A stretch of 64,000 nucleotides of DNA, taken from positions 1,116,001 through 1,180,000 of the forward strand of contig BPKI01000001.1 of assembly GCA_026005055.1 (NCBI GenBank), written 5' to 3'. The stretch comes from Lysobacterales bacterium (GTDB lineage: Bacteria > Pseudomonadota > Gammaproteobacteria > Xanthomonadales > BPKI01). Under the pieces are notes generated by a model, which worked only from the letters and a program-made list of their open reading frames with translations, made no database searches and was not told where the DNA came from. Shown in pieces: positions 61,761 through 64,000 of the stretch. The translations under genes and the position numbers were made by a program. How positions within the stretch are numbered: position 1 is the first letter of the stretch; each line of letters starts with the position of its first letter.

Positions 61761-62670
61761 GCATCGCCCGGAGATGGGCGCGAGTGCATTCCGTGAGCGC
61801 GCTCAGGCTGTATCCGCCCTCGAGGGTGGAGACGAGCCTTCCTTCCGCGTGGCGCACGGCGAGGGCGCATAGCTCGCGGGTGATCCAAAAATAGTCGTCG
61901 GCCTCCAGGCGGAGATCGGCGAGCGGGTCGAGACGGTGGGCGTCGAAGCCGGCCGAAACCAGGATCAGCCCCGGCGCGAAGGCATCGAGCTCGGGCAGAA
62001 GCAGCTCCCGCCAGGCGGTGCGGAATGCTTCGCTGCCCGAACCGGGCGGTAGCACCGCGTTGCGGGCGTTGTCGCTTCGAGGCTCGAGGCCGGTTCCGGG
62101 ATAAAGCGGCCATTGATGGCTGGAAAGATAGAGCGCGCGCGGCTCTCCGGCGAGGATCGCTTCGCTGCCGTTGCCATGGTGCACGTCGAAATCGACCACC
62201 GCCACGCGCTCGATCGCATGCGCGCTAAGCGCGTAACGCGCGGCGATGGCGATACCGTTGACCGGGCAAAAACCCATGGGACGATCGCGCGTGGCGTGGT
62301 GGCCAGGCGGCCGGGTGGCACAGAAGGCGCGCCTCTGGGAGCCGGCGAGAGCCTCGTCGATCGCGGCGAGCAGGGCGCCGACCGTGCGCAGCACCGCCTC
62401 TGCGCTGTGCTCCGAGAGAACCGTGTCGGGATCGAGCCGCAGGCGGAATCCGGTCGGCACCGGTTCGAGCACCCGTTCGATCAGCTCCGGCGCATGCGCG
62501 AGCGCCAGCGCCTCGCGGGAGGCGAGCGGAGCCGCGCGCAGCACGATGCGGCCGGCGAACTCGGGCATCTCGAGCGCGGTGAGCACCGCCGCCAGCCGCT
62601 TCGGGCTTTCCGGATGGCCGGGGCCGGGATCGTGGAGGGCGCAGGCCGGATGGGTCCAGACCGAGAGCAT
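61750..62670 (-). CDS. Histone deacetylase-like amidohydrolase
   Basis: A 306-residue zinc amidohydrolase of the HDAC class II/acetylpolyamine type. The active-site motifs are RPPGHHATRDRPMGFCPVN, VDFDVHHGNG with zinc ligands, and SAGFDAHRLDPLADLRL. In bacteria such enzymes deacetylate polyamines or proteins; the substrate is not known. It converges on pdxA with an 11 bp overlap and lies five bases after the cobalamin adenosyltransferase gene. Confidence 0.92.
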   Translation of the reverse strand: MLSVWTHPACALHDPGPGHPESPKRLAAVLTALEMPEFAGRIVLRAAPLASREALALAHAPELIERVLEPVPTGFRLRLDPDTVLSEHSAEAVLRTVGALLAAIDEALAGSQRRAFCATRPPGHHATRDRPMGFCPVNGIAIAARYALSAHAIERVAVVDFDVHHGNGSEAILAGEPRALYLSSHQWPLYPGTGLEPRSDNARNAVLPPGSGSEAFRTAWRELLLPELDAFAPGLILVSAGFDAHRLDPLADLRLEADDYFWITRELCALAVRHAEGRLVSTLEGGYSLSALTECTRAHLRAMLMD

Positions 62671-62675
62671 CGCCC

Positions 62676-63227
62676 TCAGCGCGTCCTCGCACTCTTCCAG
62701 AGCGCCTCACCGCCTCCGCGATCGCGGGCGATCACCCGGCAGAGCACGAAGAGCAGATCGGAGAGGCGGTTGAGATAGCGCACCACCTCGGGTCGCACGC
62801 TTTCATGGCGGGTGAGACGCACCACCTCGCGTTCGGCTCTGCGGCAGATGGTGCGGGCGAGATGGCAGGTGGCGGCCGCGCGCCCTCCGCCGGGGAGGAT
62901 GAACTCGCGAAGCGGGGGCAGCTCGGCATTGAGTCGGTCGAGGGTGCGCTCGAGCGCCTCGACGTGCTCGTCGGCGATGGCGGCATGGCCCGGCACGGCG
63001 AGCTCGCCGCCGAGGTCGAAGAGCTGATGCTGGATCGGCTCGAGGGCTTCGCGCACCGCTTCGGGCAGCTCCTCGGCGAGCACCATCCCGAGCGCTGCGT
63101 TGAGCTCGTCCACCGTGCCGTAGGCGCAGACCCGAGGATGGTCCTTGGGCACGCGGGTACCATCCCCGAGACCGGTGCTGCCATCGTCGCCAGTGCGCGT
63201 ATAGATGCGGGAGAGGCGATGGCCCAT
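62676..63227 (-). CDS. Cob(I)yrinic acid a,c-diamide adenosyltransferase (PduO type)
   Basis: A 183-residue enzyme that adds the adenosyl group to corrinoids. The ATP-binding N-terminus RIYTRTGDDGSTGLGDGTRV and the conserved NRLSDLLFVLCRV with Arg and Asp near the C-terminus mark the PduO family. Its ATG overlaps the stop of the membrane-protein gene by one base. No other cobalamin genes or cobalamin riboswitch were seen in the window. Confidence 0.95.
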   Translation of the reverse strand: MGHRLSRIYTRTGDDGSTGLGDGTRVPKDHPRVCAYGTVDELNAALGMVLAEELPEAVREALEPIQHQLFDLGGELAVPGHAAIADEHVEALERTLDRLNAELPPLREFILPGGGRAAATCHLARTICRRAEREVVRLTRHESVRPEVVRYLNRLSDLLFVLCRVIARDRGGGEALWKSARTR

Positions 63228-63814
63228 CAGGCCCCCCGGAGCCGGTGGACCGCAGCCAGGGCCCCGGCGAGGCCGATCGCGAGCGCGTGGAGGATGGCAA
63301 GAATGCCGACCCAGAGCGCGGTGGTGCCGAGGAAGGGCAGGAACCAGTGGCTCATGTTGAGCAGCCAGCCACCGAAGCTCGGCGAGGCGACCACCCCGCT
63401 GAGCCAGTAGAAGCTCCCGTTGGAGAGGAGGAAACAGACGGCGAACGAGGTCAGCAGGGCGAGCGGCAGGCGAGCGAGCGTTCGAGCCGGCTCGCCGCGA
63501 CCGGCCCGTGCGAGCCAAGCGCCTCCGGCGCTCAGGCTGGCGTAGGCCGGCAGCAGGAACCAATACGCCGGCGAGACGCAGTAATGCTCGAAGAAGCCGA
63601 GGCCCTGGGCCTCGATGACCCAGGCATCGACCAGAACCGCGGTGCCGAAAAGCAGCATGAAGCTGAGGAGGAGGTGAGCGCGCAGGTAGTAGCCGGCGGC
63701 GAAGAAGACCGCCCAGGAGGCGTCGGGCAGCGCCTCAAAGTGTCCGGCGCGGGTGCCGACCAAGAGGAGAACGAGCGGCAAGAGCAGCGCGAGACGCAAA
63801 CGGACAGTTCGCAT
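63227..63814 (-). CDS. Membrane protein coupled to the cobalamin adenosyltransferase gene
   Basis: A 195-residue protein with about five membrane helices, beginning LRLALLLPLVLLLVGTRAG. Conserved-looking motifs are LRAHLLLSFMLLFGTA, FLLSNGSFYWLSG and MSHWFLPFLG. The family was not recognised. Translational coupling to the adenosyltransferase gene suggests a role in corrinoid uptake or delivery, but this is only context. It diverges from the monooxygenase gene across 74 bp. Confidence 0.75.
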   Translation of the reverse strand: MRTVRLRLALLLPLVLLLVGTRAGHFEALPDASWAVFFAAGYYLRAHLLLSFMLLFGTAVLVDAWVIEAQGLGFFEHYCVSPAYWFLLPAYASLSAGGAWLARAGRGEPARTLARLPLALLTSFAVCFLLSNGSFYWLSGVVASPSFGGWLLNMSHWFLPFLGTTALWVGILAILHALAIGLAGALAAVHRLRGA

Positions 63815-63888
63815 GTTGGGATTCCGACTCGCGGAGGACGACTCATTGTATCGGGCGAGAAAGCGCGCTCGCCGGCTATGATGCGCGG

Positions 63889-64000
63889 ATGCACGAGTGC
63901 TTCGACGTCGCGGTGGTCGGCGGCGGCCCGGTGGGCACGCTCGCCGCGCTCGCCTTCGCGCGCCTTGGGCTGCGAAGCGCGCTGGTGGAGGCCCGCGCGC
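63889..64000 (+). CDS. UbiH/VisC-type FAD-dependent monooxygenase, N-terminus (partial)
   Basis: The first 37 codons run off the window end. They hold the FAD-binding Rossmann motif VAVVGGGPVGTLAALAFARL followed by an acidic strand end ALVEAR, as in ubiquinone hydroxylases UbiH, UbiF and UbiI. Which of these it is cannot be told from this piece. Confidence 0.75.
   Translation, partial: MHECFDVAVVGGGPVGTLAALAFARLGLRSALVEARA

Noticed and set aside
63815-63888. Cobalamin riboswitch before the membrane protein-adenosyltransferase pair
   Set aside because: The gap is only 74 bp and has no B12-box-like sequence.

Overview
This 64 kb window has the high G+C (roughly two thirds by eye), gene-dense, overlapping-gene style of a gammaproteobacterial chromosome. 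The type IV pilus prepilin peptidase, the yebC-ruvCAB-ybgC-tolQRAB-pal-cpoB-queE run, the lptD/surA/pdxA/rsmA/apaG/apaH/folA gene set and an Oar-like TonB-dependent receptor together suggest a relative of the Xanthomonadales (Lysobacterales). No rRNA, tRNA, CRISPR array or insertion sequence was recognised. The taxonomic placement is inference.

Layout. 1-1.4 kb: end of pilC, pilD and a convergent VanZ-like gene. 1.5-8.6 kb: a SUF iron-sulfur operon (Rrf2 regulator, sufBCDS) with no sufE or sufU visible. It is followed by a convergent diiron-type beta-lactamase-fold protein and a GNAT acetyltransferase whose N-terminal part weakly resembles a SufU/IscU scaffold. 8.6-15.1 kb: comEA with an intrinsic terminator and a structured 3' region, an M20 peptidase, a SET-domain protein, a Dph6-like PP-loop ATPase, a DUF2784 membrane protein, an exported deiminase and a broken secreted-protein gene. 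15.1-24.0 kb: a 12-gene minus-strand run for Holliday-junction processing (ruvCAB), envelope integrity (tol-pal) and queuosine synthesis (queE). 24.1-28.6 kb: a translationally coupled operon of dxs, a cysteine-synthase-like enzyme, a membrane protein and a small hydrolase. 28.9-30.8 kb: an exported sialidase-like protein and a glycine-zipper protein.

30.9-42.7 kb is a defence island in decay: a broken AbiEii-type nucleotidyltransferase pair, an intact Mrr-like endonuclease and a type I restriction-modification locus. The order of that locus in transcription is hsdM (broken), fic (broken), a 33-residue copy of the HsdM tail, hsdS (intact), an intact RloC/PrrC-like anticodon nuclease candidate, then hsdR (one frameshift). 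The single-base frameshifts cluster here, apart from the separate pseudogene near 14 kb, while the housekeeping genes are open; this argues for real decay rather than general sequence error. The fic gene appears to have entered between hsdM and hsdS with duplication of the last 22 or so codons of hsdM.

43-49.9 kb: an exported amidohydrolase, a PlsC-GNAT fusion resembling the ornithine-lipid synthase OlsF, and the Oar-like receptor with a clear terminator. 50-64 kb: an uncertain ORF, ppnN, thyA, a small exported protein with three cysteine repeats in exact 52-residue register, folA, then apaH-apaG-rsmA facing away from lptD-surA-pdxA, a histone-deacetylase-like amidohydrolase, a cobalamin adenosyltransferase with a coupled membrane protein, and the start of a UbiH-type monooxygenase.

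A recurring feature is that all five recognised close convergent gene pairs overlap at their 3' ends by 4-23 bp, with no terminator between them.
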